Assembly (NCBI GenBank): GCA_019417795.1
Contig: DXUR01000165.1
Location: forward strand, 1-6,286
Direction of reading: 5' to 3'
DNA from: Clostridiales bacterium
Lineage (GTDB): Bacteria; Bacillota_A; Clostridia; Oscillospirales; Oscillospiraceae
Length of the DNA: 6,286 nt
This document shows, in pieces, positions 1 to 5,624 of this stretch. The translations under genes were made by a program, and so were the position numbers. Every line of letters begins with the position of its first letter. Positions within the stretch are counted from its first letter, which is position 1. A model generated the notes under the pieces. It did not search any database. It saw nothing but the letters and a program-made list of their open reading frames with translations, and was not told the origin of the DNA.

Positions 1-1132
1 AGGCGGAGCTGGCAGCGCTGTATTGCCGGGGACGCAGGGACAGCGTGGCGATCGCATTGCCGGAGAGCGTTACCTCCGCGGCGGCAGAACCGTCCGCAAA
101 GCGGATGGGAACGCCGCCGGACTGGTAGCCGAAGGTCAAGAAAGTCTCGGTTTCTGACTGCTGCCACTTCTGCAGATACAGCCGGGCATCGCCCTCCGGG
201 ATCAACTGATCCAACAGCTCCAGAACACCGGAGACGGCTTCCCGAGGCGTGGGAAGGCCCCCGGCACTTTCTACGGAGAGGACCGTTTCGCCGCCGCTGG
301 TGTAGGAAAAGGTGCCGCTGCCACTGATGCGGATGACCCGGTCTCCCTCCACCACTACCTCCGCGCCGCCGGCGTCGGTATAGCGGGAATTGGTGTGGGG
401 GTTGAAGCCCAGAACGGAGAGCAGCGTCTCTGTGGAAACGGTGCTTTCCGTCACCGTCAGTTGGGGCAGCTCAGGGAGAGGGTCCGGAAACAGGGAGAGA
501 GGGGCCAGATGCTGGCCGTATCCGCTGAGATCCTCAAAAGCAAAGGCGGTAACGCCCAGCTCAAAGTGATCCAGTACCTCCGTCAGGGTAGAGGGCTGCA
601 CGGCAGTGACGCACTGGTAATAGCGGGATCCGCCGTCCCACAGCAGCAGGACCACCTGACCGTTCTGCTCCGCTGCGGCCAGAGCGCGGACGGAAAGCTC
701 ACTTTCTGCGGTGATACCCATGAGGTCCGCCAGATAGGACACCGGCAGGGGCTCTAAAAAGTCACAGTAGACTGACGGCTTTCCCAAAGCCGACCGGAAG
801 GCGGCAGCACTGGAATCCATCCGGCTGCGGGCAGACCCAAGAACCTCCCGCAGCAGTGTTTTGATGGGGGTGAAGCTCTCGCTGTCCGTGGTGAGGGAGA
901 TGCTGCCATACCGGCCGTATTCTCCGGTGACGGCCGCCCGCACCGGGGCGGACAGGGTATCGGAGGAGGGGGCATCGGAGATCTGGTCGCTGACAGGAGC
1001 GGTGAGCCGCTGCCAGGTGCCGCTGCCGGCGGCAGCGCCCAACTGGAAGAACTGCGTTCTGGAAAAGAGGAACAGGGACAGCAGCGCCAGAAACGTGATG
1101 GTGATATTTTGGATAAAATCCCGGTAGCGCAT
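1..1132 (-). CDS. YycH-like membrane-anchored regulator of the WalRK system (partial, C-terminus off the left edge)
   Basis: An open frame of 377 codons runs from ATG at 1132 to the window edge without a stop; the 3' end lies outside. An AAAGGAGGG ribosome binding site at 1140-1148 sits 7 nt before the ATG. The N-terminus (MRYRDFIQNITITFLALLSL) is a short charged stretch followed by one hydrophobic segment at about residues 8-26, so the rest should lie outside the membrane. The stretch at about 331-345 (FLTFGYQSGGVPIRF) and the later LRPRQY resemble the repeated beta-strand style of YycH. The gene starts 32 nt after walK, where Bacillus and relatives carry yycH, whose product works with YycI to modulate WalK. 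Sequence similarity to classical YycH is weak to the eye, so the family call rests mainly on position and topology. It could be an unrelated anchored protein acting on the same kinase. The coding region is certain; the family is moderately likely. Confidence 0.7.
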   Translation of the reverse strand, partial: MRYRDFIQNITITFLALLSLFLFSRTQFFQLGAAAGSGTWQRLTAPVSDQISDAPSSDTLSAPVRAAVTGEYGRYGSISLTTDSESFTPIKTLLREVLGSARSRMDSSAAAFRSALGKPSVYCDFLEPLPVSYLADLMGITAESELSVRALAAAEQNGQVVLLLWDGGSRYYQCVTAVQPSTLTEVLDHFELGVTAFAFEDLSGYGQHLAPLSLFPDPLPELPQLTVTESTVSTETLLSVLGFNPHTNSRYTDAGGAEVVVEGDRVIRISGSGTFSYTSGGETVLSVESAGGLPTPREAVSGVLELLDQLIPEGDARLYLQKWQQSETETFLTFGYQSGGVPIRFADGSAAAEVTLSGNAIATLSLRPRQYSAASSA

Positions 1133-1164
1133 GGCCGATCCCTCCTTTCTGATAAAAGCTGAAA

Positions 1165-2997
1165 TTACTGCTGAGCCGACGTGTTTTCTGCCGTATCCTC
1201 CGGTGCGCCGGGGGCGGGCTGGGTGATGGGCAGCTCCAGACGGACCGTGGTGCCCGGTCCCTCATGGGGGACCAGGGAAATGGTGCCGTGGTGCCGCTGG
1301 ACGATCTCTCTGGCGATGGATAGTCCAAGGCCTGTGCCGCCGGATTCCCGGGAACGGGCCTTATCCACCCGGTAGAAGCGGTCGAAAATACGCTCCCTGT
1401 CCTTTTCCGGGATGCCGATGCCGTCATCCCGGACCTCCATCCAGGCGGTGTCGGGGCTGGCTCCTGCGGTGACGCGAATGTGTCCGCCGTCCGGAGTGTA
1501 CTTGATGGCGTTGCCGAGAATGTTCATCATCACCTGTTCCAGACGGCTCCGGTCACCGGTGATGAGGGGCAGCTCGCCCTCCGGCACATAGGTCAGCTCA
1601 TGGCCCCGCTGCTTGGCGTTGAGGCTGTTGGAGCGGACCACGCTTTCAATGGCGTCGTGGAAGGGGAACCGGGTGAACACCATTTCGGTGCTGCCGGCGT
1701 CCAGTCGGCTGAGGGTCAGCAGATCCTGAACGATGTGGGTCATGCGGTCCGTTTCCGTAATGATGATGTCCAGGAAATTGTTCTCCATATCCCGGGGAAT
1801 GTCATCTCCGGCATCCCGGATGGTTTCGGCGTAGCTGCGGACGTTGGTCAGGGGGGTCCGCAGCTCGTGAGACACGTTGGCCACAAATTCTTTGCGCCGT
1901 TCCTCATTCCGGTGCTGTTCCGTCACGTCATGGAGCAGGATCAGAACGCCGCCCTGGGCCTTGTCGGAGAAGGGGGTGAGGTAGAGGGCCAGGGTCCGGT
2001 CTCCCACCACCAACTCATCTTCAATGTAGTTGGGTTTCTGGAGGGCCAGCACGTTCTGGAAGGGATGCAGGTCGCCCAGCAATTCCTCGTAGGTGCAGCT
2101 GGGATCGATGGATCGCCGCAAAAGCTCCGTGGCGGCGGGGTTGCAGTGGATGAGGTGCCCCTCCCGGTCAAAGGCCACCACGCCGTCGGTCATGTGGAGG
2201 AACAGGGTATCCAGCTTGTTGCGCTCGTTTTCCACGGCAGCCAGTGTGGACTGCAGGACCTCGGCCATCTCATTGAAGGTTCCGGTGAGAATACCGATCT
2301 CGTCGGTGGATTCCACCGGCAGCTCGCTGTCAAAATCACCGGCGGCCACCCGCTCTGCGCCGATGGTCAGCTTTTCAATGGGGCCCACCATGGTCTTGGA
2401 GAGCAGGAAGCTCAGCAGCACGGAGATCAGCAAGCCGATGATGAGGGCCTGCATGATGATCTGGAAAAGCTGGTTATTCAGATCGGATACCGTGTCCTTG
2501 TTATCCAGAATGTAGATGATGAAGGCGTTGTCACCGCCGAAGATGGGGATGGCCACATCCATGTAGTCGGCGGAGATATCGCTTTCGTCGCCTACGGTGG
2601 AGGCGTCCTTCCGTGCAACCGCGTTCCGGGCGGTCAGAAGGTTGGCGGACTGCTCCCGGGGCAGGTCGGAGGACTCAGCACTGCCGGCCAGAAAGCTGCC
2701 GGCGGTGCCGTCCAGCACATAGTAGTTCCGGGTGCGGTAGTCGATGCCCAGCATACCGGCATTGACCTCCATGATCTCCTGAATACGCTCAGCGCCGTCC
2801 GGCTGAGCGGCGGCGCTGCGGAGGTCTGCCACAAACTCCCGGCGGTCCGCGCCGAAGGCACTGCTCATCTGCTGATAAAAGCTGTCGATATAGAAACTGG
2901 TGACGCTGGTGGTCAGGAACGCGCCTACCACCGCCATCAGGGATGTGATCAGCAGCAGGAGGATCAGCGTCAGCTTCATATGTAAGCTGCGGAACAA
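1165..2997 (-). CDS. walK: WalK-type sensor histidine kinase (cell-wall two-component system)
   Basis: This membrane kinase senses envelope state, autophosphorylates on histidine and passes phosphate to the WalR-type regulator encoded just upstream. I place the start at TTG 2997, giving 610 residues. The ribosome binding site AAGGCGGTGA (3002-3011) fits it, and the N-terminus LFRSLHMKLTL then matches the FFRSIQFKITL-like start of Bacillus WalK. An ATG at 2979 is too far from that site, and a GTG at 3126 lacks one and adds 43 residues unlike the family. Domain order: membrane segment about 9-30, extracellular sensor about 31-175, second membrane segment about 177-200, HAMP about 200-252, PAS about 259-357, HisKA with SHELRTPL at 376-383 (H377 phosphorylated), N-box around N492-N496, DDGIGIP at 524-530, FDRFYRVDKAR around 538-548 and GGTGLGLS at 553-560. 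The RSY after the H-box and the FYRVDKAR-R block are typical of WalK. A PhoR-like kinase is the main alternative. Confidence 0.88.
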   Translation of the reverse strand: MFRSLHMKLTLILLLLITSLMAVVGAFLTTSVTSFYIDSFYQQMSSAFGADRREFVADLRSAAAQPDGAERIQEIMEVNAGMLGIDYRTRNYYVLDGTAGSFLAGSAESSDLPREQSANLLTARNAVARKDASTVGDESDISADYMDVAIPIFGGDNAFIIYILDNKDTVSDLNNQLFQIIMQALIIGLLISVLLSFLLSKTMVGPIEKLTIGAERVAAGDFDSELPVESTDEIGILTGTFNEMAEVLQSTLAAVENERNKLDTLFLHMTDGVVAFDREGHLIHCNPAATELLRRSIDPSCTYEELLGDLHPFQNVLALQKPNYIEDELVVGDRTLALYLTPFSDKAQGGVLILLHDVTEQHRNEERRKEFVANVSHELRTPLTNVRSYAETIRDAGDDIPRDMENNFLDIIITETDRMTHIVQDLLTLSRLDAGSTEMVFTRFPFHDAIESVVRSNSLNAKQRGHELTYVPEGELPLITGDRSRLEQVMMNILGNAIKYTPDGGHIRVTAGASPDTAWMEVRDDGIGIPEKDRERIFDRFYRVDKARSRESGGTGLGLSIAREIVQRHHGTISLVPHEGPGTTVRLELPITQPAPGAPEDTAENTSAQQ

Positions 2998-3001
2998 AAA
3001 A

Positions 3002-3011
3002 TCACCGCCTT
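3002..3011 (-). promoter_or_regulatory. Ribosome binding site that fixes the TTG start of walK
   Basis: The minus strand reads AAGGCGGTGA, one mismatch from the ideal AAGGAGGTGA. Counted from the AGGCGG core (3005-3010), it lies 7 nt before TTG 2997. It is about 25 nt from the internal ATG at 2979, which argues against that ATG as the start. Confidence 0.75.
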
Positions 3012-3042
3012 TATGGTGTTCAAAGGATCTGAAAACTGTACG

Positions 3043-3065
3043 GCCCGCCGTGTGCGGGGGCGGGC
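3043..3065 (-). other. GC-only stem-loop upstream of walK, possible attenuator or processing site
   Basis: There are seven perfect G/C pairs with a 9-nt loop. After the stem the transcript continues CGTACAGTTTTCAG, so the only T-run is four bases and begins about 6 nt late. It is therefore a poor match to a classical intrinsic terminator. It could weaken read-through, stabilise walR mRNA or be a cleavage boundary; none of these is shown by the sequence. Confidence 0.35.
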
Positions 3066-3123
3066 GCGTCCCGGAGAAGATCCCTGTGTCCTCTTCAAAA
3101 CATGAGAAGAACGCGAGGAACGT

Positions 3124-3137
3124 CACCGGAGCCGGTG
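3124..3137 (-). repeat. Short perfect inverted repeat just after the walR stop
   Basis: CACCGG and CCGGTG arms are separated by two bases; in RNA the realistic fold is a 5-bp stem with a 4-base loop. It begins 4 nt after the walR stop codon and has no T-run behind it, so it is not a standard terminator. Confidence 0.35.
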
Positions 3138-3141
3138 GGGA

Positions 3142-3864
3142 TTACACCGCGAAATAGTACCCCACGCCCCGGCGGGTGAGGATGTATTTGGGGCTGGCGG
3201 GGTTTTCCTCGATCTTTTCCCGCAGACGCCGGACGGTCACGTCCACCGTCCGCTGATCGTCGCCCACGTAGCCGTAGTTCCAGACCTGCTCCATCAGGTC
3301 GATGCGGGAGTAGACCTTATTGGGATGACTGGCCAGGAAGGTCAGCAGCTCATATTCCCGCGTGGTCAGTTCCAGAGGCTTGCCGTCCCGGAAGACCTGA
3401 TGGCTGTCCGTGTCGATGGAGAGGTCCCCTGCCACCGGCATGGCTGTGGCCGCAGCGGTGGCCGCGGCGGCGGTGTTCATAGCCGTGCGGCGGATGTTGG
3501 CTCCCACCCGGGCGATCAGCTCCCGCATGGAGAAGGGCTTGGTGATGTAATCATCGGCGCCGATCTCAAGACCGGACACCTTGTCGGCCTCCTCCTCACG
3601 GGCGGTGAGGATGATAACGGGCACGTTGTTGCCCTCCTCCCGGAGGGTGCGGCACACGTCAAAACCGATCATCTTCGGCAGCATCACGTCCAGCAGGATC
3701 AGGTCGGGGTTTTCCTTCCGGGCCTTTTCCAGGCCGTCGGCTCCGTCATAGGCCTCCACGGTGCGGTAGCCCTCCCGCTGAAGGTTGAAGCGCAGAATGT
3801 CTACGATATTTTTTTCGTCCTCCACAATAAGGATGGTTTTCTGGGCGTCCGTTTTCTGTTCCAA
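3142..3864 (-). CDS. walR: WalR-type response regulator (OmpR/PhoB family)
   Basis: This cytoplasmic transcription factor of 240 residues is controlled by phosphorylation, with the kinase encoded next as its expected partner. The start is TTG 3864, because AGGAGGT at 3873-3879 lies 8 nt upstream and the first internal Met is residue 61. The receiver domain occupies about 10-125: acidic pocket E15-D16, phosphorylated D59 in LILLDVMLP, T87 and K109. An unusually alanine-rich linker at about 127-143 leads to a winged-helix DNA-binding domain at about 145-238. Its recognition helix region RTVDVTVRRLREKIEENP (205-222) and the ending TRRGVGYYF (230-238) match Bacillus WalR almost word for word, and the length is close to the usual 235. 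One oddity is I66 in LPKMIGFDV, where Asp, Asn or Gly is commoner. It lies 27 nt after the Nudix gene. PhoP is the nearest alternative, but the recognition helix and the neighbours favour WalR. Confidence 0.9.
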   Translation of the reverse strand: MEQKTDAQKTILIVEDEKNIVDILRFNLQREGYRTVEAYDGADGLEKARKENPDLILLDVMLPKMIGFDVCRTLREEGNNVPVIILTAREEEADKVSGLEIGADDYITKPFSMRELIARVGANIRRTAMNTAAAATAAATAMPVAGDLSIDTDSHQVFRDGKPLELTTREYELLTFLASHPNKVYSRIDLMEQVWNYGYVGDDQRTVDVTVRRLREKIEENPASPKYILTRRGVGYYFAV

Positions 3865-3872
3865 GGAAACGT

Positions 3873-3879
3873 ACCTCCT
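3873..3879 (-). promoter_or_regulatory. Ribosome binding site that fixes the TTG start of walR
   Basis: AGGAGGT on the minus strand is followed by 8 nt and then TTG at 3864. No ATG or GTG in the frame lies near it, and starting at the next Met would remove the acidic pocket of the receiver domain. Confidence 0.8.
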
Positions 3880-3891
3880 ATTATTTTTCTA

Positions 3892-4440
3892 TTACAGGTT
3901 TAGCAGGACCTTGGCCCGCAGGACTGCGGCCACGGTCTTGGCGTCATCGATCTCACCGTTGACGCAGCGGTGCACCATTTCATCAAAGGGTACCCGCTCC
4001 ACATTGAGAAATTCATCGGGGTCCAGCTGCTGCTGGCTGAATTTCAGCCCCTTGGCCAAAAACAGGTGCAGTGTTTCCCCGTAGCAGCCGGGGGCGGGCA
4101 GGAGCTTGCCGAGGGGCAGGAAGGTCTCCGGCTCCGCGCCGGTCTCCTCCTTCAATTCCCGCAGAGCGCCCGTCACCGGGTCCTCGCCGGGGTCCAGCTT
4201 GCCTGCGGGCAGCTCATCCAGCACCTTGCCAAATACATACCGGTACTGGCGGACCACCAGCACCCGGTTGGCTTCATCCAGGGCCAGGACCGCCGCGCCG
4301 TCCACATGATCCACCACTTCCCGAGTGGCTTCCTCGCCGTTGGGCAGGCGCACATCATCCACGTGCACCGTCATGATTTTACCCTCAAATACGTCCTTGC
4401 GGCGGAGCTTGACCTCCGTCAGATCCATGGGCATTTTCAT
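3892..4440 (-). CDS. Nudix hydrolase, ADP-ribose pyrophosphatase type
   Basis: This is a cytoplasmic enzyme of 182 residues expected to split ADP-ribose into AMP and ribose 5-phosphate using Mg2+. The Nudix box is complete at about residues 80-102: G80, E86, R94-E95, E98-E99 and G101, in the pattern GX5EX7REUXEEXGU. A proline 15 residues further on (P117, in LLPAPGCYGE) is the family mark of ADP-ribose pyrophosphatases. The N-terminal part (VDDVRLPNG, then REVVDH) is also typical of that group. Start: ATG 4440 has GAGGTGG (4446-4452) 5 nt upstream, whereas GTG 4449 lies inside that site. It is the first gene of the leftward cluster, 27 nt before walR. Its link with cell-wall signalling is unclear; it may simply share the promoter. 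Substrate is inferred from motif only; related sugar nucleotides or flavin-type substrates are possible. Confidence 0.9.
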   Translation of the reverse strand: MKMPMDLTEVKLRRKDVFEGKIMTVHVDDVRLPNGEEATREVVDHVDGAAVLALDEANRVLVVRQYRYVFGKVLDELPAGKLDPGEDPVTGALRELKEETGAEPETFLPLGKLLPAPGCYGETLHLFLAKGLKFSQQQLDPDEFLNVERVPFDEMVHRCVNGEIDDAKTVAAVLRAKVLLNL

Positions 4441-4460
4441 TCTATCCACCTCGTTTAAAG

Positions 4461-4475
4461 GGCAGAGACCCTGCC
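4461..4475 (-). other. Small hairpin in the leader of the Nudix-wal transcript
   Basis: GGCAG and CTGCC arms with a 5-nt loop lie in the predicted 5' leader, 8 nt before the Nudix ribosome binding site. A competing AGGG/CCCT pairing (4459-4462 with 4469-4472) overlaps it. It is too weak and lacks a T-run for a terminator; a role in translation is only conceivable. Confidence 0.25.
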
Positions 4476-4492
4476 TATACTGTATTCAGTTT

Positions 4493-4520
4493 ATTATAGC
4501 ATAGGCGTGTTGAATTGCAA
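4493..4520 (-). promoter_or_regulatory. Sigma-A-like promoter for the Nudix-walR-walK-yycH cluster
   Basis: The minus strand has a perfect TATAAT (4493-4498) preceded by TGC, an extended -10. At 16 nt spacing lies TTGCAA (4515-4520), four of six bases of the -35 consensus. Transcription should start near 4486, leaving a leader of about 46 nt before ATG 4440. Confidence 0.75.
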
Positions 4521-4534
4521 AGGGCTTGTTTTTC

Positions 4535-4563
4535 TTGAAGTCATGGGAAAACTATGGTATACT
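4535..4563 (+). promoter_or_regulatory. Sigma-A-like promoter for the smpB cluster
   Basis: TTGAAG (4535-4540) and TATACT (4558-4563) are separated by 17 nt, and TGG before the -10 supplies an extended -10. Transcription should start near 4570. That leaves only about 11 nt before GTG 4581, or 20 nt before the ACG at 4590. Confidence 0.75.
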
Positions 4564-4577
4564 GACTCACTGGAAAC

Positions 4578-4584
4578 GAGGTGG
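4578..4584 (+). promoter_or_regulatory. Shine-Dalgarno-like block overlapping the smpB GTG
   Basis: GAGGTGG includes the GTG at 4581-4583. Exactly 5 nt after it comes an in-frame ACG (4590-4592), the same spacing at which the Nudix gene has its ATG behind the same block. This makes the GTG start doubtful. Confidence 0.5.
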
Positions 4585-5051
4585 TCCCCACGGAGAAAAA
4601 GGGAATCAAAATCGCGGCCCAGAACCGCAAAGCCTACCACGATTACTTCGTGGAGGATAAGTACGAGGCAGGCATCGAGCTGTGCGGCACGGAGGTCAAA
4701 TCCATCCGTGCGGGCACGATGAACCTGAAGGACTCCTACTGTACTGTGAAGGACGGTGAGCTGTTCGTTCACAGTATGCATATCTCGCCTTATGAACACG
4801 GCAACATCTTCAACCGGGACCCGGATCGGGACCGGCGGCTGTTGATGCACAAGCGGGAGATCCGCAAGCTCCACGCTCTCGTCAAGCAGGACGGCTACAC
4901 GTTGGTGCCCCTGAGCGTCTATTTCAAGAACGCCAAGGTGAAGGTGGAAGTCGGCCTGTGCAAGGGCAAGAAGAATTACGACAAGCGGGACGCCACCGCC
5001 AAGCGGGACGCCGCCCGTGAAATGGACCGGGCCATGAAGGCCCGCAGATAA
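4581..5051 (+). CDS. smpB: SsrA-binding protein SmpB (tmRNA partner)
   Basis: SmpB binds tmRNA and delivers it to stalled ribosomes for trans-translation. The protein is 156 residues if begun at GTG 4581, the usual family length. The oligonucleotide-binding barrel is clear: RKAYHDYFV (16-24), GIELCGTEVKSIR (31-43), HISPYEHGN (67-75), then RRLLMHKREIRKL and GLCKGKKNYDKR (125-136). The basic tail (KRDAAREMDRAMKARR) would enter the mRNA channel. The start is uncertain. GTG 4581 has only a weak GGA upstream and a predicted 11-nt leader, while GAGGTGG (4578-4584) is ideally placed for ACG 4590, which would give an EKKGIKIAAQ-like N-terminus closer to the family. Both readings leave every known functional residue intact. 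It is first in a rightward cluster with the cyclophilin gene 24 nt downstream. The tmRNA gene ssrA is not in the window. Confidence 0.96.
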   Translation: MVPTEKKGIKIAAQNRKAYHDYFVEDKYEAGIELCGTEVKSIRAGTMNLKDSYCTVKDGELFVHSMHISPYEHGNIFNRDPDRDRRLLMHKREIRKLHALVKQDGYTLVPLSVYFKNAKVKVEVGLCKGKKNYDKRDATAKRDAAREMDRAMKARR

Positions 5052-5075
5052 CAGATCAGAAAGGAACGAATGAAT

Positions 5076-5600
5076 ATGAGCAATCCCATCGTAACCATCA
5101 CTATGGAGGACGGCCGCATTATGCGCGGCGAGCTGTATCCCGAGAAGGCTCCCAACACCGTCAACAACTTCATCTCTCTGGCAAACAAGGGCTTCTATGA
5201 CGGCCTGACCTTCCACCGGGTCATCCCCGGCTTCATGATCCAGGGCGGCTGCCCCAACGGAAACGGCATGGGCGGCCCCGGCTATGAGATCAACGGCGAG
5301 TTCGCCGGCAACGGCTTTCGCCAGAATGACCTGATCCACGAGACCGGCGTGCTGTCCATGGCCCGCACCATGGCACCCAACTCCGCCGGCAGCCAGTTCT
5401 TTGTGATGGTGGCTCCCGCTCCTCATCTGGACGGCCAGTACGCCGCCTTCGGCAAGATCACCGAGGGTCAGGATGTGGCCATTGACATTTCCCGTGTCCA
5501 GCGGAACATGATGAACGATATGCCCAAGAAGCCCGTGGTCATGGCAACCGTCCGGGTGGATACCCAGGGCGTCGAGTATCCCGCTCCCGAGACCCACTAA
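5076..5600 (+). CDS. Cyclophilin-type peptidyl-prolyl cis-trans isomerase
   Basis: This single-domain cyclophilin of 174 residues speeds proline isomerisation during folding. It has no signal peptide or membrane segment, so it is cytoplasmic. Active-site positions by comparison with human cyclophilin A: R48 (R55), F53 (F60), M54 (M61) and Q56 (Q63) in FHRVIPGFMIQGG, then Q107 and F109 (Q111, F113) in GSQFFVMV. The Trp of the cyclosporin contact is His (APHLDG) and H126 is Tyr (DGQYAAFG), as is common in bacterial forms, so drug binding is expected to be weak. Start: AAAGGA at 5060-5065 suits ATG 5076 (MSNPIVTITM) better than ATG 5070, only 4 nt away, which would add two residues. The gene lies 24 nt after smpB and 24 nt before the dehydrogenase gene, with no terminator between, suggesting cotranscription. 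Confidence 0.95.
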   Translation: MSNPIVTITMEDGRIMRGELYPEKAPNTVNNFISLANKGFYDGLTFHRVIPGFMIQGGCPNGNGMGGPGYEINGEFAGNGFRQNDLIHETGVLSMARTMAPNSAGSQFFVMVAPAPHLDGQYAAFGKITEGQDVAIDISRVQRNMMNDMPKKPVVMATVRVDTQGVEYPAPETH

Positions 5601-5624
5601 AATACTCCGAAAGGAGATCTGACC

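Larger units (their letters stand above)
2998..3141 (-). other. 144-nt structured gap between walR and walK
   Basis: This is the only sizeable gap inside the leftward cluster. On the transcript it begins 4 nt after the walR stop with a compact inverted repeat, CACCGG-CT-CCGGTG (3124-3137). A second one follows, with arms GCCCGCC and GGCGGGC (3043-3049 and 3059-3065, 9-nt loop). The gap ends in the walK ribosome binding site. A frame from GTG 3126 is open through the gap into walK, but its 43 residues look non-coding. No convincing promoter was found. Confidence 0.5.
4446..4584. repeat. Inverted pair of AAACGAGGTGG blocks flanking the divergent promoters
   Basis: The same 11 bases occur on the minus strand at 4446-4456 and on the plus strand at 4574-4584. 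Each copy contains the Shine-Dalgarno-like GAGGTGG of the gene it faces (Nudix and smpB). It may be a shared translation-initiation block or an operator pair; the sequence alone does not decide. Confidence 0.5.

Noticed and set aside
395..757. 120-codon open frame on the plus strand
   Set aside because: It lies opposite the continuous YycH-like coding frame and has no motif or convincing start.
1480..2985. 501-codon open frame on the plus strand, opposite walK
   Set aside because: It is a mirror of walK caused by strong third-position G/C bias. Its translation is rich in His, Gly and Val without any recognisable domain, and no ribosome binding site fits.
3043..3065. Intrinsic terminator between walR and walK
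   Set aside because: The stem is strong but the T-run is short and displaced, so it is reported only as a stem-loop of unknown role.
2998..3126. 43-residue N-terminal extension of WalK from GTG 3126
   Set aside because: There is no ribosome binding site at 3126, the residues look non-coding, and the TTG at 2997 has a near-perfect site and a family-like N-terminus.
4441..4449. GTG 4449 as start of the Nudix gene
   Set aside because: It lies inside the Shine-Dalgarno sequence that properly serves ATG 4440.
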